64,000 nt of DNA. Origin: Timema cristinae (lineage: Eukaryota > Arthropoda > Insecta > Phasmatodea > Timematidae). Made by a program: the position numbers and the translations under genes. Of this stretch, positions 44,019 through 54,651 are shown piece by piece; position 1 is the stretch's first letter, and each line of letters starts with the position of its first letter. The notes below the pieces were generated by a model that saw only the letters and a program-made list of their open reading frames with translations, was not told where the DNA came from and did no database searches. The stretch is taken from the NCBI GenBank assembly GCA_039000515.1, contig JBCFYV010011135.1:20548927-20612926 (forward strand), in the 5' to 3' direction.

Positions 44019-44317
44019 TATATCTTATAGGTGACCTGGTGGTCTAGGGGTAAGGTGTCAGACTTCTATGCTAGCGGCCAGGGTTATATCCTCGGTCCCG
44101 GCACAGATTTATCTTATTTCCAAACCCTTCTTTCATCTCTTACAAGATATCTTGTGAATGTGGGGAATGCTAGGCCTCCACCGTGGTTCGGATTCCACGT
44201 TAAACTGTAGGTCCATTTCATCTCACAATCACCCTGCCATTACACATTAGCGTAAGTGCGTATAACCCGAACGGGTAGTAAGACGCGGTGCTAATAATGA
44301 TAATGATATATCTTATA
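44019..44317 (+). mobile_element. SINE-A, full length, with 11-bp TSD
   Basis: TATATCTTATA at 44019-44029 and 44307-44317. The near-consensus head CTGGTGGTCTAGGGGTAAGG, damaged B box (AGGGTTATATCCTCGG) and complete tail CCCGAACGGGTAGTAAGACG then GGTGCTAATAATGA are present. Short-body subfamily. Confidence 0.92.
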
Positions 44318-44513
44318 ATTGTTATTTTGTGTATGTAAAATTAACTACAGATAGTAGTAGCCAAATATTAAATTATGTTTAGATATTAGTTCTTTATCTT
44401 ATAATTTGAATACGAAATTTTAAAGTAGACTGGCTAATAGAAAATTTCAAATTAGATAAACAATCTGAATAGGTTTTGAAATATGACATTTCTTTTGAAA
44501 ATAATGTTATAAC

Positions 44514-44516
<3 letters not shown>

Positions 44517-44544
<28 letters not shown>

Positions 44545-44545
44545 T
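44517..44545. repeat. (TA)n microsatellite
   Basis: About 13 TA units. Confidence 0.95.
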
Positions 44546-44599
44546 GAACTCCCGCTTTTTGGTGATAGTAAATCAATTTTTTGGTAATATTTAGTAATT

Positions 44600-45250
44600 A
44601 AATCCTATCTAAAGTATTTTAGCATTTTTTTTAACGAAACTATTCCATTTAATCTTGTTACCTAATTTAACCCCCTTTAACAATTTTATCAATTTTTGCC
44701 GTGTGTACACTTTTATAACGTGTAACCTTTTTAAACTAAAGTAATAGCCTTAATTCTCTTTTTACATTTACTGCCATTTTTACCGCCCTATATACACTCT
44801 TTGCCGTCATCAACTTTTACACCTCATTTAGGCCTACTCTTTTTAATCGGTAAACCTTTTAACATATTTTCTTTTTTCACCATTTGGGCTTTTTCGCGAC
44901 TTTTTATCTACTTTCTTTTTTAATTATCCAATCCCTTTTAAACTTTATAGCCTTTTTGTTTTTTTATTTACTTAATCCCTGTCTACAATTTTATTTTATC
45001 TAAACAATGTTTACCTTTTTGACAATTTGGTCATCTTAGAAAGGTTTGCCGTTTTCTTAGTTTTGCCCTTTGTTATTAGTTTGACACACAAATATGTTTT
45101 ACCATGCTTAGCCTTTTTAAATTTTTTCCCCCTCTTTACTCCTTTACTACCAGGCTAATAGCCAGATAAATATTTAAAGGCAAAAGTTTAAAAAAGTTGT
45201 AAAAAGTGTTTAGGGTAAAATGTTTAAAGGATAAAAAATTTTACATCAAA
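44600..45250. repeat. Degenerate pyrimidine-rich array with an inverted purine-rich end
   Basis: The plus strand is dominated by T and C with a loosely recurring theme of about 20 bases (variants of GCCTTTTTAAACTTTTTACC). From about 45178 the same theme appears inverted (GGCAAAAGTTTAAAAAAGTT, GTTTAAAGGATAAAAAATTT). The unit is too diverged to define by eye. Non-coding. Confidence 0.5.
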
Positions 45251-45540
45251 AACATGTTAATATTTAAAAGCTATTTATTGTAGTTAAATAAGAAAAATAA
45301 ATAATTTTAATTAAATTCCTACAGGAAAAGATGAGTTGGTTGTAGATAACAAACACTTCTTGTTTACTCTTCATTTCAATAAAACTTCCGTAATAACCAA
45401 ACTTTTTTTCAAATTGGATGAAATGTGTAAGGTTTTCTCGCCGAGTTAAAACTTAATTATTTAAGTTTTTAATAAACTAAATTAATTCATATTCAAATAT
45501 CAAGATTCTGTCATCAAGGTACACCTGGGATAACGTCTGT

Positions 45541-45546
45541 GATATA

Positions 45547-45595
<49 letters not shown>
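45541..45595. repeat. (TA)n microsatellite
   Basis: A long AT dinucleotide tract, interrupted once near its left end. Confidence 0.95.
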
Positions 45596-45597
<2 letters not shown>

Positions 45598-45919
45598 ACG
45601 CAATGTTCATTATGAACACACTTATTCTTTATTTTATTAATATTAATGGATTAAGCTTAGGTGAAGATTGAACCAGGTCAAGGTTAATACGAACTTAGGT
45701 GAATTATGCACTTCTTTTAAACCTCAGCTTATACCAATATTTTTTCACCTAGTTGATTTGGTACTGCTACTCTAGCGGTAAGATAGATACGGCAATGCTT
45801 GTCTAACCTAGTCCGGCAGCTTAACCTACTACAACATAACCTAACCTTTTTAAGCCTTAGGTCTCACCTCTAGGCCGAGTTACAGTCACACAAACATAAT
45901 TGCGAGAACCACTATTTCG

Positions 45920-45985
45920 TTCTAAGTGGGTCATGAAACGTCGATTTTATTAATCAAAATAATGAGTTTGATATTTTTTTTCTTT
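45920..45985 (-). repeat. Dispersed repeat F, short 5' fragment
   Basis: The inverse of the F head: TCATGAAACGTCGATTTTAT, then TAATCAAAATAATGAGTTTG, matches the GAACTCGTGATTTTAAT...GACGTTTCATGA order on the minus strand. Confidence 0.45.
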
Positions 45986-46221
45986 GTGTGGTCTAGATAA
46001 AGTAATAGCTATAGTCAGGCAGAGGGTATCCAATGCTGTCACAATCCAAACATCCTGTAAAACTGACACCGTTGGATCAATAACGTCCACCTGCGACAAG
46101 GACATCCACTCCAAACGTTTTAATTACTTCTCTAGTCAAGTGAAGAAACAGTCTAAGGTCACTTAGTGTAGATAATTGAAGCTACAGAATAATTTATAAA
46201 TAGGAAGAGAATATTTCCCTC

Positions 46222-46455
46222 TCTTCGGTGGCCGCATGGTCTTAGGAAGCACTACTCTCTCAGTAGACTAGACTGCCGATGACTGGTATATTGAGGTTCG
46301 AATCTCCATCAGGTGAGGGTGGTTTTTTCCGAAAATATTTTACACTCTCTATTCATGCAAATTCTGTTACAAATCTAATAAAATAAATTTCCCAATCTCT
46401 AAAACCAGTATTGCTATTTATAGTGTAATTTATTAAATAGGCTTATATTTGGGTG
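46222..46455 (+). mobile_element. SINE-C, head well kept, tail decayed
   Basis: TCTTCGGTGGCCGCATGGTC, GTAGACTAGACTGCCGATGA, TGAGGTTCGAATCTCCATCA and GGTGGTTTTTTCC are clear. The end (AGGCTTATATTTGGGTGAAT) barely resembles the tail. The LINE fragment begins at once downstream. Confidence 0.65.
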
Positions 46456-46751
46456 AATTGAGAGTATGGGTATGGATTGAGGGACAAAGCAAATATATGA
46501 AGGTAGAGTGTTCGGATCAAAAGGAAGGTGTAGGTCATGCGAGACGTGTCTAAATCTTGTAGACAAATGTGTGAAAAAGAGAAACATTAAATAGTTGTAA
46601 GAATAAAATAGAATGCATGACTAGGTGTATGGATGTTGTTGTAGCGAAGGAAGAATGTAAGGATAGGGAGGTTTGGAGAAAGTTAATGAGGATGGATTAA
46701 TTACCAAGTTTTATTTTGAGATATATGCACAGTTTCTTCCACACCCGTAAG
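46456..46751 (+). pseudogene. LINE ORF2 C-terminus, candidate partner of the SINEs
   Basis: In one frame NKIECMTRCMDVVVAKEECK, then DREVWRKLMRMD and a stop (about 46605-46700), is preceded in another frame by YEGRVFGSKGRCRSCETCLN and KCVKKRNIK. The pattern ACMTR.M.V.EAKE.C.DRS.WRS is the end of the reverse-transcriptase protein of a non-LTR family common in arthropods. The 3' untranslated part continues to the right and is split by a SINE-A; it resumes at 47066 and ends at 47145 in the SINE tail sequence. 5'-truncated and frameshifted. Confidence 0.6.
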
Positions 46752-47065
46752 GGAATGGAGTAATTATTATTATTATTATTATTAGCACCGCATCTTACTA
46801 CCCGTTCGGGTTATACGCACTTACGCTAATGTGTAATGGTAGGGTGATTGTGAGATGAAATGGAGGAACTACAGTCTAACTCGGGATCCGAACCACGGTG
46901 GAGGCCTGGCATTCCCCACATTCACAAGATATCTTGTCAGAGGTGAAGGAAGGGTTTGTAAATCAGATAAATTTGTGCCGGGACCGAGGATTGAACCCCG
47001 GCCGCCAGCACAGAAGTCTGACACCTTTACCCTAAACCACCAGGTCACCCGGAATGGAGTAATTA
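46752..47065 (-). mobile_element. SINE-A, full length, with 15-bp TSD, nested in LINE
   Basis: GGAATGGAGTAATTA at 46752-46766 and 47051-47065 is exact, the longest TSD in the window. Minus orientation, with the head at the right (inverse GGTGACCTGGTGGTTTAGG-like) and the TAA repeat at 46767-46782. The 79-codon plus frame across it is an artefact. Confidence 0.95.
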
Positions 47066-47145
47066 GCTATGTGTATGTACGTATGTATGCATGAAGCGTA
47101 TAAGCCAAACGGGTAGTATGACGTAGTGCTAAAAAAAAAAAAGCT
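47066..47145 (+). mobile_element. LINE 3' end with the SINE-type tail
   Basis: After the SINE-A insertion the LINE 3' region continues (GCTATGTGTATGTACGTATG) and ends GAAGCGTATAAGCCAAACGG, GTAGTATGACGTAGTGCTAA and poly-A. This matches the SINE tail (GCGTATAACCCGAACGGGTA, GTAAGACGCGGTGCTAA) over about 37 bases with roughly five differences. Confidence 0.6.
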
Positions 47146-48220
47146 TTTGAAAAGAAGTACTAAATTAATAATTTATATTTTGTAAAATAAAATTGAATGA
47201 AATTCGAGCCTGTACCTCGCTACTTGATTCAATTCAGTCCAGTTCAAGTATAAAATATTTCAAATTTGTTTAAAATAAAACATTTTTCGATTTTTAAATG
47301 GCTGGCTTAATAATTGTGAGAAAACACGGCCGCAATCATCTGCTATTTGGTCTTAAGTCTTAGTTGGTTAAATTTGATCTTACTCTAACCATCATTTTCA
47401 TTGATAAAACTTCGAAAATAAGTTAACAACCTCTTCAAAGGATTTTGGTTATTAGTTTCTGTGTGAATCGTTAAAAGGAAAATTATCTGTAAGGCCCAAC
47501 GTGAACATGCAGTTTTGAGTCGGCTAACTGTTAGGTCACATCATTGAGAGATATTGACCCAAATATGAGCAACTATTTAGTTGCCTTTTTAAATAACTTG
47601 TGTCCTGCTTCAAACTAGGTACAAATCTACAGTTTTCAAACTTGATAGTAGCCAACAGGCTTTAACGCGTCTGCGTGAACTGGCAAAGACAAAATCGGCC
47701 AAATTAACTCTTTTTGTCTTCTCTCATTTGAGTCCAAATCGAAGATAATTTGTATTTCAGTAGATAGTTTATTTTGACTTGAATCAAGAGAATTGGACAC
47801 AGAATGCACCATGTTATTAATCAGATCATGGTTCTTAAAACTATTCAATTTATAATAGAATCTAAGAATTTCACATTTTACAGGAATTAATAATGTTAAC
47901 AATTCTTAAATCATAAATACATTACATCATACCAAATTTGGGCATATGTCTTCTTATCTATACTTAAATGATAGTCTCTCTTTCTGTGGGGATGCAATAT
48001 CTCTAATTAGTGTTCTGATTTGTTATTGAATGTCTTAAGCAGAACCAATTTCATCAAAACTGCTTGTAGACTCATTTTATAATTGTTAAAAAAAAGTACT
48101 TGGATAAGCTCGTAAATCATTATACAACTTGAAGAATAGAACTTTAAGTATTCGTTGACTTGATAATGAATTTATCCAATAACATTTGTATCGTTTTAAT
48201 TTACTTTGACGTAATACCAA
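47146..48220. other. Intergenic DNA with one unassigned frame
   Basis: An 88-codon minus frame at 47636-47902 (contains STEIQIIFDLDSNERRQKEL) is slightly GC-richer than background, but I do not recognise it and no supporting neighbour is seen. It could be a remnant of a mobile-element protein. Confidence 0.35.
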
Positions 48221-48224
48221 GCCA

Positions 48225-48455
48225 AATCCATTTCAGGGATGGGGGAAAAGGGTTAGTTGGACAACTTTTGTGTTGCATTGGCACGGACATTTCAATCGAC
48301 CAAATATTCAGTCAGCTAATGCGCATGGAGCTATCAGTTGACCAACCACTAATCGGGCCGAATCATTATTGCATGTGCGCGCGGGGCCTAAAGAATATGG
48401 ACACTGGTCAATTTTATAAACAACAGCTATCATTGCTACCAGATCTACTTTAATG
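48225..48455 (+). other. GC-richer unique island, possible exon or regulatory element
   Basis: After an acceptor-like CCAAATCCATTTCAG the sequence becomes GC-richer with CpGs (GTGCGCGCGGGGCCTAAAG, AATGCGCATGGAGC). A 97-codon frame (48160-48453) spans it, with GQLLCCIGTDISIDQIFSQL in the middle. No domain is recognised, there is no donor that clearly ends an exon, and it matches no repeat in the window. Confidence 0.3.
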
Positions 48456-48589
48456 CATTCATGAGTCAAGTAATGTGATGGGATATAGAGCTATCATTTC
48501 TGATACATATTAATTATTTATCGGTATTGATAATATGTAATATACTACTAAGCTATAATTATTGAAAGCAAGAAATCCAGGTTCCTACT

Positions 48590-49060
48590 GTCTCGCCATC
48601 TTACAGGTAGAGAATTTATTGTGATCGTAAAAAAAAAAAAAAAAATTGAGACTTTGATGAATGTCTACGTTTAGTGACTCCCAGAATCTAAAAAGGGCAT
48701 TTTTAAATTTCCGTCTGTCTGTCTCTCTCTCTCTCTACCTCAGACTAGAGGCTAAACCATTTTACCGATCGGGCTTAAACTAGGTATCTAGGATTTTCAT
48801 AAATTTGCCCTGAGGCTTTTTGGAATTGGATACCTAACCCTAAAATTAAGGGATGTTTACTGAATGGTGAAAAGAGAAAAAAACGTTTCTCAAAATCGGC
48901 TATAACAATTTTGATTAAATTTGATTAAATTTTTTTATAAATATTAAAAACAAGATGGCTTCTCTCAATATTTTGGCAAAATAACTTTAAGGGTTCTGGT
49001 CGAATGCCAAAATTCCCAATTGGTATAAAATCTTTGAAACTATCTGAGATATTAGATGTA
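48590..49060 (+). repeat. Dispersed repeat F, copy 1, main part
   Basis: TTGTGATCGTAAAAA, then CCGTCTGTCTGTCTCTCTCT, TTTTACCGATCGGGCTTAAA, GGAATTGGATACCTAACCCT, AAATCGGCTATAACAATTTT and AACAAGATGGCTTCTCTCAA. The same order occurs inverse at 57230-57620. A SINE-B is inserted at its 3' part. Confidence 0.65.
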
Positions 49061-49306
49061 TTTAGCACCACGTCTTACTACACGTTCGGGTTATACGCTT
49101 TAAGTACTAATTACGCTAATGGATTAGGAATTGGGAAGGTTGAATTAGAGGAAGTGAACCCGCATTTGCGTGGAGGGAGAGTGGAAAACCATTTAGGAAA
49201 ATCCACCCCCAGTTCACCCGACCGAGATTCGAACCTTGATCTCCCCGTCCTCAGCAGTAGAGCTCAAAGTGACAAGCGCGTTAGCGAACTACGCCACCGA
49301 GGCGGG
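49061..49306 (-). mobile_element. SINE-B, full length, inserted in repeat F
   Basis: Minus orientation. The inverse tail TTTAGCACCACGTCTTACTA and inverse head CTACGCCACCGAGGCGGG are intact, and the B box is read as GATTCGAACCTTGAT. No clear TSD. The 102-codon plus frame spanning it (49004-49312) is a passenger of the SINE sequence and not a gene. Confidence 0.85.
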
Positions 49307-49734
49307 TTATAAAACCAATAACTTTCAAGCTATACGCAAACATAAATATAAACTTTTCGAACACTAAAGTTAAAGTTTTGCGACTATAAAAAAATCTAAC
49401 CTTAAATGTTGATTGATGTAACTTCTCATGACCTCCCGAACCTTAAAAAGTGGTCTTTCTCAGTGCCGTTTGTCTGTGTGCCTGTTTGACCCTAAGATTG
49501 AGAGTAGTTTAGTAAAAATCTAATTAAGAAAACATCGATTTTCTAGGTGTCGATTATGATTATAAATAAACTGGCTATTTTAATTTTCTTGTTAAAATTA
49601 CATTTATGGTACTTTACAGAGGCGGAAATTTCCATATCTACACAAATATTTGATATAATAAATAACTTAGCATTGCAAAATTGTAGTATTATAATAAATA
49701 AAATAGTTTATATGAAATACGTTTTTATAAAACC
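49307..49734 (+). repeat. Dispersed repeat F, copy 1 end and copy 2
   Basis: TTATAAAACCAATAACTTTC closes copy 1. Copy 2 starts near 49380 (TTTTGCGACTATAAAAAAAT), contains GTGCCGTTTGTCTGTGTGCC and CATCGATTTTCTAGGTGTCG, and reaches TTTTTATAAAACCAATAGTT. Copy 2 is shorter than copy 1. The two lie head to tail. Confidence 0.55.
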
Positions 49735-50038
49735 AATAGTTTCTGAATGGTGACCTGGTGGTCTAGGGGTAAGGTGTCAGACTTCTGTGCTGGCGGCCGG
49801 GTTCAATCCTCGGTCCCGGCACAGATTTATCTGATTTCCAAACCCTTCCTTCACCTCTGACAAGACATCTTGTGAATGTGAGGAATGCCAGGCCGCCACC
49901 GTGGTTCGGATTCCACATTAAACTGTAGGTCCTTCATTTCATCTCACAATCACCCTACCATTTCACATTAGCGTAAGTGCGTATAACCCGAACGGTTAGT
50001 GAGACGCGGTGCTAATAATAATAATAATAGTTTCTGAA
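49735..50038 (+). mobile_element. SINE-A, full length, with 13-bp TSD, inserted in repeat F
   Basis: AATAGTTTCTGAA at 49735-49747 and 50026-50038 is exact and is itself part of the F sequence. Consensus A box TGGTCTAGGGGTAAGGTG and B box GGGTTCAATCCTCGG; tail with GAACGGTTAGTGAGACGC and (TAA)5. Apart from those tail changes it is one of the closest copies to the consensus. Confidence 0.95.
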
Positions 50039-50194
50039 AGATTGGCCAATATATTAAAAGAATTGTGTGAGCTTTAGTTGTAAAGAAATACTATTTAAAT
50101 TTTAGCGATATAATTCTCAAAAGCCATAGAATAAGAAATAAGCAATTCCCTCAAAACTGGTATATTCATTTTCTTTCAACCTCTTATGGGAAAT

Positions 50195-50500
50195 GTTGGT
50201 ACAGCAATAATCTATCTATATCATTTTAGATTCAATAGTCAATATTTACCTATTTTATTGGTCAAAATTTATATAAGAAACTTAATAGTAATGTGATAAC
50301 CATAAAACGTGTATCCCTGATAAAATTCCGAAAATTTAACCAGAAGTCAAAATTTTAATACGAAGTGTTGATCATTAGGGACCCAATATCAATTTTTTTT
50401 ATTGATCAAAATATACAATGAAGATGTTGATTCTTTAAAAATAAAATTACAAAATTTCAACCGGAGTCAAAAAATGTTTTACATATGTTTAGTTTAATTT
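50195..50500 (+). repeat. Dispersed repeat G, copy 2
   Basis: Parallel to 15255-15585: TCTATATCATTTTAGATTCA, then TTTTATTGGTCAAAATTTAT, AATGAAGATGTTGATTCTTT and GAGTCAAAAAATGTTTTACA. Non-coding, ends not sharp. Confidence 0.65.
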
Positions 50501-50867
50501 CAAACTCCCCACCATCCGCAGAACTGTTTATTTGCATGAGTGACGCCCTAGAACATGTGGCCACCAATAAAGGTCCACATGCTCTTGACAGATCCCTATC
50601 AAACAAAATTATTTAAGCTAATTTTTTATAATATTAATTCAGAAACTTTAGTAATTTGTCAACATAAATTAAATTATCTCCATAAATAATTATACAATGT
50701 TAATTTTCATCTAAAATGAAACAAGTTATCCTTTTTTAACTCAGTCACAACAACCATTTTCAACAAGTTTCTAATTTTAGAGGTAGAATTAAAATATTGC
50801 TTTGCAGTGAGATATTACAATATTACATCTGAATATCATGTATGAAGGAAACCATTCAACCATTTTG
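50501..50867. other. AT-rich intergenic DNA
   Basis: Nothing recognisable is seen, apart from GAACATGTGGCCACCA (50552-50567), which could be a bare SINE-C head remnant. Confidence 0.4.
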
Positions 50868-51146
50868 ATTGTAACGTCACCCGCCTCGGTGGCGTAGTTG
50901 GCTAATCGCGCTAGTCTTGTTGAGCTCGACTGCTGAGGACGGGAGATCGAGGTTCGAATCTCGGTCGCGTGAATTGGGGGGGGGGAGGTTCCTAAAGGGT
51001 TTTCCACTCTCCATCCACGCAAATGCGGGTTCACTTCCTCTAATGCAACTTTCCCAATTTCCTAATCCATTATGTAGTTAGTACTTAAAGCGTATAACCC
51101 GAACGGGTAGTAAGACGTGGTGCTAATATTATTTATTGTAACGTCA
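50868..51146 (+). mobile_element. SINE-B, full length, with 12-bp TSD
   Basis: ATTGTAACGTCA at 50868-50879 and 51135-51146 is exact. The head CCGCCTCGGTGGCGTAGTTG, B box GAGGTTCGAATCTCGG, a run of 10 G in the body (where others have GGGGGTGG) and the tail CCCGAACGGGTAGTAAGACG are present. The minus 81-codon frame inside is an artefact. Confidence 0.95.
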
Positions 51147-51607
51147 AATGCAAAATAAAGTGGTGATAATACTATTGGTCCACTTATTTCAAATTCAGGA
51201 TAATATAAAATGTCAAAATCTATCCCAATACAAAGTTTGAAAATTTTCTTAGTATATTACTGGTTTTTTTATAATGAACCTATACAAATACAGTCTATCT
51301 AGGGAACTGAGTAAGAGCTTTAACATATCCCATTTTTACTATAAGATGTAATTTTAATATTTATGTATCGAAAATAACATTGATTGATAACTTTCTCCTA
51401 AAAAACGGATATTCTATAAGAAAAAATTTCAAATGTGAAGACAAGAAATTCAATGGTTTGAATAATATGGTTAATATAATTTTTAACTACAATATTTATT
51501 CAAAAATTTTACCCTATCTTTGTTAGGATAGGTGGTGACAAGAAGTAGAAGGTTATTTTTAAAAACTGTGGCTGAACGTAGCTAATGTCAATCTTTTCAT
51601 TTTTTTT
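51147..51607. other. AT-rich intergenic DNA
   Basis: Nothing recognisable is seen. Confidence 0.45.
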
Positions 51608-51840
51608 TAGCACAACGTCTTACTATCCTTTATACATTTAGGTACTAGCTACATTAATGGAATAGGGATTAGGAAATTATATTTAGAGAAATTGTACCTA
51701 CATTGGTGTGGGGAGAAAAATTGGAAAAATATTCCGTTTAAACCACTCTCAATACACCCGAACGATATTCTAACCTCGATATACCCATCCCTAACAGTTT
51801 AACATACTGCGGGAGTAGCGCGTTAGACCATGCGGCCACC
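51608..51840 (-). mobile_element. SINE-C, full span
   Basis: Minus orientation. The inverse tail TTAGCACAACGTCTTACTAT lies at the left; the head GCGCGTTAGACCATGCGGCC (inverse of GGCCGCATGGTCTAACGCGC) at the right. The head is better kept than the body. Confidence 0.7.
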
Positions 51841-51919
51841 AAAAAGGAATTGAAATAGTTATATTTTTAGTAATATTATATTATTTATAAGTAGTTTATC
51901 AAACGATTCTAATAATTAT

Positions 51920-52330
51920 TTTCAAATGAAGGTTTTTCTTTATGCGTATGAAACGTGCTATCTTACATTAAATGAAAAAAAAAAAATTAAGGACTCAAAA
52001 ACAAGTTGCTTAGGAAGATTCTTTGTTCCATAAAGGGATGAGGCTATTGGAGATTGAAGGAGATTACAAATTGATGAGCTACATATCCTGTACTCATCAC
52101 AAGACATTGTTAAGATTAGTAAATTATTGTATATTATGGTGAGTAGGACATGCAGTGCAGATAGAAGGATATAGAACAATGTTCAGGGTAGTGACTGGCA
52201 AACCCAAAGGGAAAAGTCCGATCATTAGGAAAACTTAGACCAGATGGGCAGATAACTTTATAATGGACCTGAAAGAGATAAGGTGTAATGAAGGGGTACT
52301 GGGTATAGCTAGCTTAAGATAGGAATAAGT
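51920..52330 (+). pseudogene. LINE ORF2 C-terminal fragment leading into minisatellite
   Basis: Segments in shifted frames: KVFLYAYETCYLTLNE (matching V.LYG.ETW.LT), ELHILYSSQDIVKISKLL, VGHAVQIEGYRTMFRVVTGK with PKGKSPI, then TRWADNFIMDLKEIRCNEGV. This is the end of the same non-LTR reverse-transcriptase protein as at 24.0 kb. It is 5'-truncated, has frameshifts and stops, and passes directly into the 46-bp array. Confidence 0.8.
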
Positions 52331-53200
52331 TGTAATGAGATGGACAAGATATAACTAGATCAAGATAGGAATAAGTTGTAATGGGTTAACAGATATAACT
52401 AGATCAAGATAGGAATAGGTAATGGTGTTCGACTGAATAAACTTGCTAAAGATAGGAATAATTGTAATAGGTGGACGGATAGAACTAGCTCAAGATAGGA
52501 ATAAGCTTTAATGAGTGACATGGGTATAATTAGTTCAAGATAGGTAATACTTTGTAAATTCGATGGACACGAGTTATAGCATAGATGAAAGATAGAATAA
52601 TTGTAATAGCCATGGAAGAATATAATAGTAAGATAGGAATAAGTTGTAATGTGGTGGACAAGATATAACTAGATCAAGATAGGAATAAATTGTAATGAGG
52701 TGGACAAGATATAACTAGATCAAGATAGGAATAAGTTGTAATGTGGTGGACAAGATATAACTAGATCAAGATAGGAATAAATTGTAATGAGGTGGACAAG
52801 ATATAACTAGATCAAGATAGGAATAAGTTGTAATGTGGTGGACAAGATATAGCTAGATCAAGATAGGAATAAGTTGTAATGAGATGGACAAGATATAACT
52901 AGATCAAGATAGGAATAAGTTGTAATGAGATGGACAAGATATAACTAGATCAAGATAGGAATAAGTTGTAATGTGTGGACAAGATATAACTAGATCAAGA
53001 TAGGAATAAGTTGTAATGTGGTGGACAAGATATAACTAGATCAAGATAGTGATAGGGCGTAATGAGGTCGACTGAATAGAACTTAGCTAAAGATAGGAAT
53101 ATGGTGTAATAAGGTGGACTGGATAGAACTTGCTCAAGGATAGGTATAGGCTTTAATGGAGCTGACTGGATATAATTAGTTCAAGATAGTGTTAGGAGGC
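52275..53200 (+). repeat. 46-bp minisatellite array in a LINE 3' end
   Basis: About 20 units of 46 bp (GGTGGACAAGATATAACTAG, ATCAAGATAGGAATAAGTTG). The central units (about 52630-53040) are nearly identical, while the edge units are diverged and closer to the ancestral codons (GACTGGATAGAACTTGCTCA reads DWIELAQ). After the last unit the LINE protein end resumes in a new frame (RTFVNSAMKFEL, about 53190-53235). This is the inverse orientation of the 22.5 kb array. Confidence 0.92.
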
Positions 53201-53235
53201 GTACTTTTGTAAATTCAGCAATGAAATTTGAGTTA

Positions 53236-54651
53236 ATATGCCATAGATTGAAAGCTACTATAAAATTTTAATTTTTATAGCCCATTGGAAGAATAAAGTA
53301 TTTAAATATAAAACTAGCTATTTATTGTTTTGATATTTTTACAATAATAGATATTTATTATATTTCATGCTGTTATAGATTAAAAAGTATTATAATCACA
53401 CTTTTATATTATTGATCACCAAAGTAGTTTTGTTAATAGCAGAAATAGGGTCATATAAAATATTTATTTATACGAAAAACTAGATATAATTAGTCTAGAT
53501 GTATGGAGAGAAGGTAGCATTTTAGAAATTTTCCTTAATAAAAAGAATTTTATTTTAAACATAGCCACCACTTTAACAAAAAAAAAATCCAGAAGATTAT
53601 TTTCATAGTTTTTGTGTTTCAATAATGTAAAAATTGGTTAAAAAAATAAAAAAATAATTTTTTGACTGTAATTTTTCTATAGCTTAACTAACAACTCGAC
53701 ATTATTATTGTATTTCAGACCATTATTGTTTGACGATTGGGTACAAGGTAATTTTTCCTGCTATTACAACTGTATCTTGAATTATATAGGTTAGCCAATA
53801 ATTTTTAAATCCAAATAATGAAGCAAGTGACCGAAGAATTAAATGAAATTTTAAAAAGGAATATAAATTATTATGAAAATGAGATCAAAAGTTATGTATT
53901 TTAATATATTTGATTATCTATAAATTATTTAGGAGAAAAAATTAAAGTAAATTCCACTTATATGATTTAATAGATTAACTAAAATTAAATTTATAACCCT
54001 AACTGATAGTAAGATGTTACGCTTAGAGTAAATATTTAGAATAAAATGTTTTATTTACTAAGCCATCACATGGATTTATAATATTTGTAGAGATTCCTAC
54101 ATACATTATTATTAACTTAATTAAGGAATTATGATTCCATAATATTAATTTATCATTAACTAGTTATACTTGTATTAAAGTATATCCAGAATAATTTAAA
54201 AATAACAAATTCCCATCGATCATTATTAATATGTTAGGACTAGTACTAAAAGTTCGACTGCCTAAATACTTAAGCTTTTCCAATTCGAAGGCTACAACAT
54301 TAATTTTATCAACAATGATTTTCCCATTAGATTAATTACACAGTGTTTACTGCCCTGTGAGCTATTTGTTTTGAAACACAAATATGGTGTGACGCATTAG
54401 CGGTGTATAGAGTGTGAGTGTGCGATTAATTGCTTAACTTTATTTAAAAAAAATCAAATAATCATCCGTTAGATATAAAATATAGTTTATCATAGTCTTA
54501 TTACTCTATAACAAGTTTATAGCTATATACCTCATATTCTTTAGTTTGCAGAGCTTAATCAGCTAACTAAGCATTTTTTTTTCGTGCCTGGTAATATTTA
54601 CCTATTTTTTCAAACTTTCCGTATAAAATATTTAAATATCTTTTTTGGTTT
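53236..54651. other. AT-rich intergenic DNA
   Basis: A bare tail-like stretch (TAACCCTAACTGATAGTAAG, 53994-54013) may be a truncated SINE end. Otherwise nothing is recognised. Confidence 0.45.

Noticed and set aside
49004..49312. 102-codon plus-strand frame
   Set aside because: It lies across a SINE-B and its junction with repeat F; similar frames appear in other SINE-B copies (for example 50789-51034).
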